DNA from: an uncultured Duganella sp.
GTDB taxonomy: Bacteria; Pseudomonadota; Gammaproteobacteria; Burkholderiales; Burkholderiaceae
Direction of reading: 5' to 3'
Assembly: GCA_946482635.1 (NCBI GenBank)
Contig: CAMLSG010000127.1
Location: forward strand, 1-15,733
Length of the DNA stretch: 15,733 bases
In this document: in pieces, positions 1 to 6,597 of the stretch
Layout of the letters: each line of letters opens with the position of its first letter
Position numbering within the stretch: the first letter of the stretch is position 1
Notes under the pieces: generated by a model
Seen by the model: only the letters and a program-made list of their open reading frames with translations
What the model was told of the DNA's origin: nothing
Database searches by the model: none
Translations under genes and position numbers: made by a program

Positions 1-1
1 C

Positions 2-823
2 AGCAGCGCAGCCCTGTTGCGCCAGCAAGCCCAGGCCAGCGCCCTGGCGGCCCGCGAAACGGGCGCCGGCGCACAGCTCGCAGCAGCCGAGGTTCCGCAA
101 GCCCCCTTGCTTGACGCCCGCGCCGCCATGCTCGCAGCGGCAGTGCGCCCGGCCGCCAACCCGCCGCAGCCAGGCAGCACGCCGGCAGCGGCCACCCGCA
201 GCGCCGCCAGCGAAGCATTGAGCGCTGCACTGGGCGCCCTGCAAGGCCAGGCCGCCGACAGCACTGCCGCCCCGCTCACCGGCAAGGACAGCGCCAGCCT
301 GCTGGCCGACAGCCAGCGCCAGCCGGCCGATGCCGGCGCCCTGCCCGGCTTCCGCAGCGTGCTGGCCAACACCGCCGCGCCCCAGGCGGGCGACGCGCTG
401 CAGCTGAGCGGCAGCCCGGAACAGTGGCAGCAGCCGCTGCGCGCCGCCCTTGGCGACCGCCTGCAACTGCAACTGGCGCGCAATGACGAGCGCGCCGTGA
501 TCCGCCTGGAACCGCCGAATATGGGCAGCGTGGAAATTTCCGTGCGCCACAGCGGCGGCACGCTGCAAGTGAACATCGCCGCCAGCCACAGCGAAGTGCT
601 GCGCCAGCTCAACACCATCGGCGATGCCGTGCGCCAGGACCTGTCGCAGCGCCAGTTCGGCGAGGTGGCCGTCACGGTTTCTTCGAGCAACGCGCGCAGC
701 CTGGCCGATGGCGGCCAGCAGCACCAGCAGGAGCAACAACGCGAGCAGCGCCAGCCGGGCCGCGCCCTGGATGACAGCGATGCCGGCACCACCACTTTTG
801 CCATGTTGGGCGAACGGGAGTAA
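2..823 (+). CDS. fliK: Flagellar hook-length control protein FliK (LafE type), 3' part
   Basis: FliK is the secreted ruler that measures hook length and, through FlhB, switches the export apparatus from hook to filament substrates. The reading frame is open to the window edge, so the true start lies upstream; a TTG at 17 is only an internal codon. The visible 273 residues have the two-part FliK plan. First comes a long Ala/Gln/Pro-rich low-complexity stretch. Then a conserved C-terminal Flg_hook-like domain runs from about base 420 to 690, with the typical leucine-glutamate-proline core (RLEPPNMGSVEISV) followed by a helix containing LRQLNTIGDAVRQDL. The tail is Gln-rich. It ends 7 bases before fliL. 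Its place directly before fliL, fliA, motA and motB matches lafE of lateral flagellar loci. The family call is firm; the lateral assignment rests on gene order. Confidence 0.9.
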   Translation, partial: SSAALLRQQAQASALAARETGAGAQLAAAEVPQAPLLDARAAMLAAAVRPAANPPQPGSTPAAATRSAASEALSAALGALQGQAADSTAAPLTGKDSASLLADSQRQPADAGALPGFRSVLANTAAPQAGDALQLSGSPEQWQQPLRAALGDRLQLQLARNDERAVIRLEPPNMGSVEISVRHSGGTLQVNIAASHSEVLRQLNTIGDAVRQDLSQRQFGEVAVTVSSSNARSLADGGQQHQQEQQREQRQPGRALDDSDAGTTTFAMLGERE

Positions 824-830
824 GCATTAG

Positions 831-1286
831 ATGAATAAGAAACTGGTTCTGATCGTGGCAGCCGTGCTGCTGGTAGGCGCAGGCGCCGCCGGGGGCGCCG
901 TCTGGTTCATGAAGGGCAAGGCCGCCGAGCCAGCCAAGGCGGCTGCCGAGGAAAAGAAATCCGGCGAACCGCTCAAGTACCTGACCATTGAAAAAGTCAT
1001 CGTGATGATGCGCCGCCAGCCGGGCGATACGGTGCCGCACTATATGTCGGCCGACCTCGTGATCTCGACCACGGCCAAGCAGGAAAAGGAAGCCAAGGAA
1101 GCCTTGCCGCTGCTGCGCAGCGTTGCCGTGCGCGCCCTGTCGGCCTTGCCGATGGAAAAAGCGTCGATGATGACCATTGACCAGTTTGTCGAGGAATTGA
1201 ACAAGGCTTACGATGAAGCCTACGCCAAGGAGGCGCGCGAGCGCCCCTTCCAGCAGGTAATGATCGGCAAGTTGATCCTGGAGTAA
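831..1286 (+). CDS. fliL: Flagellar basal body-associated protein FliL (LafF type)
   Basis: FliL is a single-pass inner-membrane protein that surrounds the stator and supports torque. The 151-residue protein has a short Lys-containing N-terminus, one hydrophobic segment at about residues 5-27 (LVLIVAAVLLVGAG and following), a charged Ala/Lys/Glu linker, and a periplasmic domain starting near KYLTIEKVIVMM. That domain ends with the family-typical C-terminus QQVMIGKLILE. The length is usual for FliL. The ATG follows a GGGAG at 815-819, rather far upstream, so coupling from fliK is likely. The fliA start lies 5 bases after its stop. In lateral systems the gene in this position is lafF. Sequence divergence in this family is high, but the architecture and position agree. 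Confidence 0.9.
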   Translation: MNKKLVLIVAAVLLVGAGAAGGAVWFMKGKAAEPAKAAAEEKKSGEPLKYLTIEKVIVMMRRQPGDTVPHYMSADLVISTTAKQEKEAKEALPLLRSVAVRALSALPMEKASMMTIDQFVEELNKAYDEAYAKEARERPFQQVMIGKLILE

Positions 1287-1291
1287 AGGCC

Positions 1292-2008
1292 ATGGGCTTG
1301 GTGGACACGGTGGCAGATCCCTATGCCGAAAGCTACGCCGCAGCCAGCGTGGCTGACGAGCAGAAGCACCTGCTCGCCTATGCGCCGCTGGTCAAGCGCA
1401 TCGTGCGCCAGCTGAATTCGCAGGTCCAGGGCGCGATCGACCGCGACGATATGGAGCAGATCGGCCTGATGGGCCTGCTTGAGGCGCTGCGCCGCTATGG
1501 CGAACCGGATACCGGCTTCGGCAGCTATGCTGCGCTGCGCGTGCGCGGCGCCATCCTCGACGAGCTGCGGCGGCAGGACTGGCGCCCGCGCGCCGTGCGC
1601 CAGCAAAGCCACAAGATGCGCGATGCGGTGCGCGAGCTGACGCGCAAGCTGGGCCGTGAACCGGGCGAACAGGAAATCATGACGGCGCTCGGCCTCGATG
1701 CCGAGGGCTACCAGGCTTACCTGCTGGACGAGAACGCGGAAACCATCGCCAGCTTTGATGAAATCCTGCAGGACACGCTGGCCGATACCGGCAGCGTGGC
1801 CGGCCCGGAAGAACAGCTGATGATACGGCGCAGCCTGGAACAAGCCTTGAACGGCCTGGATGAACGCGAGCAGCGCGTGATCCAGATGTATTACGAGTTT
1901 GAGCTGAGCTACAAAGAAATCGCCGCCGTGCTGGACCTGACCGACGCCCGCGTCTGCCAGTTGAACAAGCAGGCCCTGAACAAGATGAGAGCGGTGCTGG
2001 CGGCCTGA
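1292..2008 (+). CDS. fliA: RNA polymerase sigma-28 factor FliA (LafS type)
   Basis: FliA directs RNA polymerase to late flagellar promoters (flagellin, chemotaxis and motor genes). The 238-residue protein has the full three-part group 3 sigma layout. Region 2 lies at about residues 28-98, including the motif RVRGAILDELRRQDWRPR at 83-100. Region 3 lies at about 100-145. Region 4 lies at about 185-235, with the helix-turn-helix SYKEIAAVLDLTDARVCQLN. The length is standard (E. coli FliA is about 239). GGAG at 1280-1283 precedes the ATG by 8 bases. Its anti-sigma factor, flgM, lies two genes downstream on the same strand, so factor and inhibitor probably share a transcript. Its position between fliL and motA matches lafS. 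A sigma factor dedicated to this flagellum is inferred, not shown. Confidence 0.95.
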   Translation: MGLVDTVADPYAESYAAASVADEQKHLLAYAPLVKRIVRQLNSQVQGAIDRDDMEQIGLMGLLEALRRYGEPDTGFGSYAALRVRGAILDELRRQDWRPRAVRQQSHKMRDAVRELTRKLGREPGEQEIMTALGLDAEGYQAYLLDENAETIASFDEILQDTLADTGSVAGPEEQLMIRRSLEQALNGLDEREQRVIQMYYEFELSYKEIAAVLDLTDARVCQLNKQALNKMRAVLAA

Positions 2009-2047
2009 GCCGAAGCACCAGGAAAGACCAATCGAAAGGCATAAACC

Positions 2048-2962
2048 ATGCAGCAATTATTCGGCATCATGATCGTGTTTGGCTCGGTGTTTGGCGGCTA
2101 CGCCATGATGGGCGGCCATTTCACCGCGATCTGGCAGCCGCTGGAGCTGCTGGTGATTGCCGGCGCCGGCATCGGTGCCTTCGTCATCGGCAATCCGCGC
2201 CACGTGCTGGCCGAGACCATGACCCAGTGCAAACACCTGATGTCGCGCAAGAAGTACGACTCGGAATTCCAGCGCCAGTTGCTGCTGCTGATGTACGAAC
2301 TGCTGCAGCTGGCTGCCGGCGGCCTGAAGGCGCTGGACGCCCACGTCGAAGCGCCGCGCGAATCGCCGCTGTTCCAGCGCTACCCGCTGATCCTGGACGA
2401 GCCCAAGCTGCTGGCCTTCATCGTCGACAACTTCCGCCTGATGGCCATGGGCAAGATCAATGCCCACGAACTGGAGGGCGTGCTCGAGCAGGAACTGGAA
2501 GCCATCCACGAGGAACTGACCCAGCCGGCCAAGTCGCTCGGCAAGATCGGCGAAGCGATGCCGGGCTTCGGTATCCTGGCCGCGGTGCTGGGCATCGTGA
2601 TCACCATGGGCACCGTGGGCGAAGGCGCTACCTCGGCCGAGATCGCCGAACACGTGGGCGCGGCCATGGTCGGTACCTTCATCGGTATCTTCTTCTGCTA
2701 CGGCGTGCTGGACCCGATCTCCAACATGCTCAAGCAGCTGGTGAGCCAGGAAGCATCCACCATGGAGTGCGTGAAAGTGGTGCTGGTGACCCACGTAGCC
2801 GGCAAGCCGCCGCTGCTGGCGATCGACGCCGGCCGCCGCCTGGTGCAGCTGAACATCAAGCCAAGCTTCGCCCAGCTCGAAGGCTGGATCAATGCGATGG
2901 AAGGCGGCGACGAGCCGGAAACGACTTCGCGCCGGGGAGGTGGCCGTGCTAAAGCCGCATGA
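2048..2962 (+). CDS. motA: Flagellar motor stator protein MotA (LafT type)
   Basis: MotA forms the pentameric ring of the ion-driven stator in the inner membrane. The 304-residue protein has the expected four hydrophobic segments: about residues 3-21, 31-48, 172-190 and 205-224. A large charged cytoplasmic loop lies between segments 2 and 3. The two functionally important prolines of E. coli MotA (P173, P222) have counterparts at P172 (GEAMPGFGILAAVLG) and P223 (GVLDPISN). The C-terminal cytoplasmic part CVKVVLVTHVAGKPPLLAID is typical of the family. The tail after residue 286 is charged and Gly/Arg-rich. AAAGG at 2035-2039 lies 8 bases before the ATG. The 39-base gap after fliA holds no clear promoter. 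Its last 17 bases overlap motB. Confidence 0.95.
   Translation: MQQLFGIMIVFGSVFGGYAMMGGHFTAIWQPLELLVIAGAGIGAFVIGNPRHVLAETMTQCKHLMSRKKYDSEFQRQLLLLMYELLQLAAGGLKALDAHVEAPRESPLFQRYPLILDEPKLLAFIVDNFRLMAMGKINAHELEGVLEQELEAIHEELTQPAKSLGKIGEAMPGFGILAAVLGIVITMGTVGEGATSAEIAEHVGAAMVGTFIGIFFCYGVLDPISNMLKQLVSQEASTMECVKVVLVTHVAGKPPLLAIDAGRRLVQLNIKPSFAQLEGWINAMEGGDEPETTSRRGGGRAKAA
2936..2940 (+). promoter_or_regulatory. Ribosome binding site deciding the motB start
   Basis: GGAGG, a perfect Shine-Dalgarno core inside the last codons of motA, sits 5 bases before GTG 2946. It favours this GTG over the in-frame ATG at 2892, which would put 18 extra basic residues before the family-typical N-terminus. Confidence 0.75.
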
Positions 2963-3932
2963 CAAGCACCATGAGCAAACCATCGTCAAGCGCGGCGGTG
3001 GCAAGCACAAGCACGACGAACATGGCGGCGCCTGGAAAGTCGCGTTTGCGGACTTCTGCCTGGCCCTGATGTGCCTGTTCCTGGTGCTGTGGCTGATGGC
3101 CGTGCGCAACCAGGAATCGCTGGAACACGTGCTGACCCAGGCCGACGGCAGCAAGACCGACGTCGGCAAGGGCGTGATGCCGGAACAGGTGGGCGGCCCG
3201 CGCGGCAGCCTGATCGAGCGCTTCCCGATGCCGCGCACCGGCAATACCGATGTGGACGGCAACGCCACCCAGGGCTTCAACAAGAGCCCGACCAACACGG
3301 CGGAAAACCGGGTGCGCTACGAAACGCCGGAAGACCTGAAACTGCTGGCCAAGACGCTCACCAGGATGAGCGAGGAAACCGGCCTGGCCAGCAATCTTGA
3401 ATCGGTGGTCACGCCATATGGCTTGCGCGTGATGTTGCACGATACCGACAGCCAGGGCATGTTCGTGCGCGGCTCCGCGGTCCCGACCGACAAGTTCGCG
3501 CGCCTGCTGCAGAACATGGGCCCGCTGTTCGCCCGCATGGAAAACCAGATGCTGATCGTCGGCCATACCGACTCCTCGCAGTATGCCGACACCAGCTACA
3601 AGGCCTTCTCCAACTGGAACCTGTCCAGCAACCGCGCCATGGCGGCGCGTTCCCAGCTGCTGGCCGGCACCATGCCGCAGGAGAGCGTGCTGCAGGTGGT
3701 CGGCATGGCCGACCGTGCGCCGCTCGATGCCAAACGGGCCGATGCTGGCGTCAACCGCCGGATTGAATTGCTGATCCTGACCAACACGCAGGCGCATGCG
3801 ATCGCCGATATGTTTGGTATGCCGAGCAGCAAGACTGCTATCATCCGGGAATCGGATTTGCCCGAACCCGGCCTGTTGCAGCAATTGCGACAACAACTGC
3901 TGCCTGGCAAGGGGAAAAGCAATGGCAATTAA
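2946..3932 (+). CDS. motB: Flagellar motor stator protein MotB (LafU type)
   Basis: MotB anchors the stator to peptidoglycan and carries the ion-binding aspartate. I chose GTG 2946 because GGAGG lies 5 bases upstream, giving 328 residues and a 17-base overlap with motA. The N-terminus is rich in His, Lys and Asp. One membrane helix follows (about residues 30-53, AWKVAFADFCLALMCLFLVL), with the proton-site aspartate at D36, equal to E. coli D32. The periplasmic OmpA-like peptidoglycan-binding domain covers about residues 165-285, with IVGHTDSSQY near 203-212, NLSSNRAMAAR near 225-235 and NRRIELLIL near the end. Cysteines at 38 and 43 flank the ion site. Tight overlap with motA suggests translational coupling. 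The family call is certain; ion type is not, though the helix end LVLWLMA resembles proton-type MotB. Confidence 0.93.
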   Translation: MLKPHDKHHEQTIVKRGGGKHKHDEHGGAWKVAFADFCLALMCLFLVLWLMAVRNQESLEHVLTQADGSKTDVGKGVMPEQVGGPRGSLIERFPMPRTGNTDVDGNATQGFNKSPTNTAENRVRYETPEDLKLLAKTLTRMSEETGLASNLESVVTPYGLRVMLHDTDSQGMFVRGSAVPTDKFARLLQNMGPLFARMENQMLIVGHTDSSQYADTSYKAFSNWNLSSNRAMAARSQLLAGTMPQESVLQVVGMADRAPLDAKRADAGVNRRIELLILTNTQAHAIADMFGMPSSKTAIIRESDLPEPGLLQQLRQQLLPGKGKSNGN

Positions 3933-3941
3933 TGTTAAGTC

Positions 3942-3947
3942 AAGAGG
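3942..3947 (+). promoter_or_regulatory. Ribosome binding site deciding the flgM start
   Basis: AAGAGG lies 7 bases before ATG 3955 and supports the start MRISGS, which resembles known FlgM N-termini. A competing in-frame ATG at 3922, inside the end of motB, has AGGGGA at 3910-3915 and would add 11 residues, so the choice is not absolute. Confidence 0.55.
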
Positions 3948-3954
3948 CAACCGT

Positions 3955-4227
3955 ATGAGGATTTCCGGTTCCACCCCAGGCACCCCGGTGCAGACCGTGG
4001 CCGACAGCGCGCCGGCCGAAGCGGCGCGTCCCAGCGCGGCCCCGGCCGCCCAGCGCGAGCTGGAATCGGCCGTGCTGCAACCGGCAATGAAAGCCATGCA
4101 GGAAATGGGCGACATCGACCATGAACGCGTGGCGCAACTGCGCGACGCGCTGGCCAAGGGCGAGCTGCCGTTCGACGCCGGCAAGCTGGCCGGCCTGATC
4201 CAGAAGTTCCACCGGGGCGAGCAGTGA
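3955..4227 (+). CDS. flgM: Anti-sigma-28 factor FlgM
   Basis: FlgM binds and inhibits FliA until the hook is complete and is then exported through the flagellum. From ATG 3955 the protein has 90 residues, close to the usual 90-100. The N-terminal part is Pro/Ala/Ser-rich and probably unfolded, as expected of an exported anti-sigma factor. The C-terminal sigma-binding part shows the family pattern IDHERVAQLRDALAKGELPF followed by DAGKLAGLIQKFH. The gene starts 22 bases after motB, and its TGA overlaps the GTG of flgN. Finding flgM next to fliA, motA and motB, rather than divergent with flgA, differs from the classical flgAMN arrangement. An alternative start at 3922 would give 101 residues. 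Confidence 0.9.
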   Translation: MRISGSTPGTPVQTVADSAPAEAARPSAAPAAQRELESAVLQPAMKAMQEMGDIDHERVAQLRDALAKGELPFDAGKLAGLIQKFHRGEQ

Positions 4228-4652
4228 AAGAGTTGTCAAGGCAAGAAGCCATGAAGATGCTGCTCGACGGCATCAAGGCAGACTTGCAAAGTTACCAGCA
4301 GATGCTGGACCTGATTGCCCAGCAGTTTGAGGCTGCGATCCGCCACCAGAGCGAACGCCTGGGAGAAATCGCTAAAGAAATCGGCGCTTTGGTCGATGTG
4401 CTGGAAGCGCGCCGCGCCCAGCGTGTCGAACTGGCGACCCGCCTGGTCGGCTCCCAGCCTTCCATGGAACAAGTGTTCACCCTGCTCAAGCCCGAAGCGC
4501 GTGCGCGCCTCGAAGCCGACTGGGCGGAACTGGAAGGCATGGTGCAGACGGCGCGCGAAATGGGCCGCCGCAATGCTGACCTGCTGGCGGAGCAATACAC
4601 CATCATGCAGCGCGTGCTGCATGGCGACGATCAAACCTATGAGCCGGTCTGA
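4224..4652 (+). CDS. flgN: Flagellar export chaperone FlgN
   Basis: FlgN is the cytoplasmic chaperone that holds the junction proteins FlgK and FlgL for export. The 142-residue protein is almost wholly helical and charged, with heptad-like stretches (YQQMLDLIAQQFEAAIRHQS and the LEARRAQRVELATRLV region). Its C-terminal segment, ending QRVLHGDDQTYEPV, fits the substrate-binding end of the family. The GTG start overlaps the flgM stop (GTGA), which indicates coupled translation; GGGGCGAG at 4214-4221 is a weak ribosome site. An in-frame ATG at 4251 is a possible later start but would drop the SRQEA segment. The clients flgK and flgL are about 8 kb downstream. The family is poorly conserved, so the call leans on context as well as sequence. 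Confidence 0.85.
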   Translation: MKELSRQEAMKMLLDGIKADLQSYQQMLDLIAQQFEAAIRHQSERLGEIAKEIGALVDVLEARRAQRVELATRLVGSQPSMEQVFTLLKPEARARLEADWAELEGMVQTAREMGRRNADLLAEQYTIMQRVLHGDDQTYEPV

Positions 4653-5472
4653 ATTCACGTCTTTCAGGGCGTTTACGCAAGCCACAGCGCCTACCCGGGC
4701 CACGGCAGCCACCGCGAGCAATATGAGCGCCACGCGCCCCGCATTGCCTGCGGCCTTCAGCCCAAGCCAGGCCGCCAATGCCGGTATGGCAGGCTCAGCC
4801 ACGGCCGCTGCCACCGGCGCCACCAGCGCCACCTTCCGCCAGGTGCATGCCGAAGTCGCGCGCTATATTGCCGCGGCTGATGCACCGTCGACCAGCGCAT
4901 CCGGCGCCGGCAGCGCGCTGACTGCCGACGGCGCCGCGCTGCGCGCGCGGATTGCGGCGCGTGCCATTGGGGGCAGCGAAGCGCCGGCTGAAGGCAGCAT
5001 CCCCAGCGAAACGCAGCAAGCCTTCCTGGAAGCGATCCGCCCCCATGCCGAAGCCGCCGCTGCCCGCCTCGGCGTGGCGCCGGAACTGGTGGCCGCCCAC
5101 GCGGCGCTGGAGTCAGGCTGGGGCCGCCATGCACCGGGCAACAATATGTTCGGCATCAAGGCTGGCGGCAACTGGCAGGGTGCGGTGCAGGCGCTGGCGA
5201 CCATGGAAGTGGAAGATGGCGTGGCGCACACCCGCAACGAGCGTTTCCGCGGCTATGGCGATATGGCCGGCTCCTTCGAGGACTATGCCGGCATGCTGCT
5301 CGACAATCCGCGCTACCGGCGCGCCCTCAACACCGGCAGCGATGCCCAGGCCTTCGCCCACGCGCTGCAAGCCGGCGGCTATGCCACCGATCCCGCCTAC
5401 GCCGACAAGCTGGGCCGCGTGGCGGCCAGCATCAAGGCAAGTCAGCAGGCTCTACAGTCCCCGCCTCAATAA
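4639..5472 (+). CDS. Flagellum-linked peptidoglycan glucosaminidase (FlgJ C-terminal domain type, GH73)
   Basis: This protein very likely cuts peptidoglycan so that the growing rod can cross the wall. The C-terminal part (about residues 115-270) matches the beta-N-acetylglucosaminidase domain of dual FlgJ. The catalytic glutamate is at E158 in AAHAALESGWGR, followed by NNMFGIKAGGNW, FRGYGDMAGSFEDYAGML and GGYATDPAYADKL. The first 110 residues are Ala/Thr/Ser-rich low complexity with no rod-binding domain and no signal peptide, so export through the flagellar channel is the likely route. The rod-binding half is encoded separately at 12326-12730. The start is uncertain: ATG 4639 overlaps flgN by 14 bases and lacks a good ribosome site, and ATGs at 4621 and 4723 are alternatives. 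The 3' end overlaps flgA on the other strand by 41 bases. Confidence 0.85.
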   Translation: MSRSEFTSFRAFTQATAPTRATAATASNMSATRPALPAAFSPSQAANAGMAGSATAAATGATSATFRQVHAEVARYIAAADAPSTSASGAGSALTADGAALRARIAARAIGGSEAPAEGSIPSETQQAFLEAIRPHAEAAAARLGVAPELVAAHAALESGWGRHAPGNNMFGIKAGGNWQGAVQALATMEVEDGVAHTRNERFRGYGDMAGSFEDYAGMLLDNPRYRRALNTGSDAQAFAHALQAGGYATDPAYADKLGRVAASIKASQQALQSPPQ

Positions 5473-6148
5473 CGCGCGCCCGGATCTGGGTGCCGCTGCT
5501 GTTTTTCACACGGATGATGGCGCCGCGCGTGCCATTGTCCAGCGCTTCCCCCGCCATCGACACCTCGATCTGTTCGCGCCTGGCGACGATACGCACCTGG
5601 TCGCCGCGCTTGACCAGTTGTGGTGCCGCCAACATGTTCTGCCGGATCACCTCACCGGCGCGGATGGTGCGCCGCGCAGCCATGCCTTCCAGCTCGCCGA
5701 GGTCGGAAAAAGTATCGGGAATCAAGGTGATATCGTGGCGCACCCGCAACAAGTCTATAGGCGACAGAATTTTTCCGGAAATTAAATCGGTGGCAGCAAC
5801 TGCAACGTTTGCCGACACCTTGCCCTTGGCAAGGAACTCATAGCGCCAACCTTGCAAGCTTGGGCAAATCACCACGAAGCGCATGCGCGCAATGCCGCGC
5901 GGGTCAAGGCTCTCGACCCGCATCCCAGAGGGACAGTCCGGAATCGCGCGGTTTGTCCTTACCACTTCGACATCGAACTTCGGCTCAGCCCAGCGTTGAC
6001 TTTCTGCATTGGTTTGCAATTGCTTTTCTGCAGCTAGTTTCACTTTGCTTAGCAATTCTTCCATTGTTGAAGCAGTTGCAACTCTGAAATTTAAAATTCC
6101 TACAAGCAATAATCCGCCAAAAACCTGTACAATAGGATTGTTGGGCAT
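5432..6148 (-). CDS. flgA: P-ring assembly chaperone FlgA
   Basis: FlgA is the periplasmic chaperone for P-ring (FlgI) assembly. From the ATG at 6148 the protein has 238 residues, a normal length. It has a signal peptide (residues 1 to about 27, core VFGGLLLVGILNF, possible cut after ATA), then an N-terminal domain with the conserved cysteine pair C72 (IPDCPSG) and C95 (VICPSLQGW). A SAF domain follows (about 111-172), with the closing beta-rich part GDQVRIVARREQIEVSMAG. AAAGG lies 8 bases before this start. An in-frame ATG at 6184 and the extension to 6265 lack a ribosome site and would spoil the signal peptide. It is the only minus-strand gene, divergent from flgB, and its 3' end overlaps the glucosaminidase gene. 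The 5' third is unusually AT-rich for this locus. Confidence 0.9.
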   Translation of the reverse strand: MPNNPIVQVFGGLLLVGILNFRVATASTMEELLSKVKLAAEKQLQTNAESQRWAEPKFDVEVVRTNRAIPDCPSGMRVESLDPRGIARMRFVVICPSLQGWRYEFLAKGKVSANVAVAATDLISGKILSPIDLLRVRHDITLIPDTFSDLGELEGMAARRTIRAGEVIRQNMLAAPQLVKRGDQVRIVARREQIEVSMAGEALDNGTRGAIIRVKNSSGTQIRARVIEAGTVEPADLP

Positions 6149-6202
6149 GGGCAATACCTTTAGACTGTAAATTCGCTGGGACATTACCAGAGGAGAGTAA
6201 CA
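6149..6202. promoter_or_regulatory. Divergent flgA/flgB control region
   Basis: Only 54 bases separate the flgA and flgB start codons, so promoters must sit here or reach into the genes. On the plus strand, TTGTTG (6138-6143), 17 bases and TAGACT (6161-6166) make a weak sigma-70-like candidate about 37 bases before flgB. AGGAGAG at 6191-6197 is the flgB ribosome site. I found no convincing sigma-54 or sigma-28 element. The surrounding 6001-6180 is about 39% GC by hand count. Confidence 0.4.
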
Positions 6203-6565
6203 ATGGCTATCAATTTCAAGGACGCCGTCGGTTTGCATGCGGATGCATTGCAGCTGCGTGCGCAACGTACGCGCGTCCTGGCATCGAACATCGCCAACGA
6301 GAATACGCCGGGCTATTCAGCACAGGATATCGACTTCAAGGAGTCGCTGGCGCGCGTCGAAGCGGAGCTGTCCGGTGAGCCCATCCTCGAGGGAGACGGC
6401 GAAACCAAGTTCCGCGTGCCCTACCACCCCAGCGGCGACGGCAACACCGTCGAAATTGGCGTGGAGCAAGCAGCTTTCTCGCAAAATGCAACTGACTTCG
6501 CAACCAGCCTGACCTTCATCAACATGAAGTTGCGCGGCATCGCCAAGGCCATCAACGGCCAGTGA
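6203..6565 (+). CDS. flgB: Flagellar proximal rod protein FlgB
   Basis: FlgB forms part of the proximal rod just above the MS ring. The 120-residue protein has the rod-family N-terminal signature (about residues 12-50, with RVLASNIANENTPGYSAQDI) and the C-terminal helix around TSLTFINMKLRGIAKAI. Its length is a little under the E. coli protein (138). It opens the flgBCDEFGHIJKL operon, with a strong AGGAGAG site 5 bases before the ATG. The gap to flgC is 32 bases and carries the flgC ribosome site. It probably shares a transcript with the whole downstream set, as no gap larger than 84 bases occurs before flgK. Confidence 0.95.
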   Translation: MAINFKDAVGLHADALQLRAQRTRVLASNIANENTPGYSAQDIDFKESLARVEAELSGEPILEGDGETKFRVPYHPSGDGNTVEIGVEQAAFSQNATDFATSLTFINMKLRGIAKAINGQ

Positions 6566-6597
6566 CCGTCGGATTAACTGATCCCAAGGGGAAACCC

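Noticed and set aside
17..19. TTG as the fliK start codon
   Set aside because: The frame remains open to the window edge and FliK proteins are longer than the visible part, so the start is upstream.
2892..2945. ATG 2892 as the motB start
   Set aside because: It lacks a ribosome site and adds 18 residues before the normal N-terminus, while GTG 2946 has GGAGG at ideal spacing.
3807..3814. GCCGATAT, resembling the sigma-28 -10 element, upstream of flgM
   Set aside because: It lies in motB codons and has no TAAA about 15 bases upstream. Similar GCCGAT strings in fliA and flgH are also codon-driven.
6009..6026. TGGTTTGCAATTGC, resembling a sigma-54 promoter before flgB
   Set aside because: The GG to GC distance is one base short of the strict sigma-54 spacing, and the -24 half is poor.
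6149..6265. Longer flgA starting on the minus strand at 6265 or 6184
   Set aside because: No ribosome site. The extra residues precede a normal signal peptide starting at 6148, and the longest form would overlap flgB.
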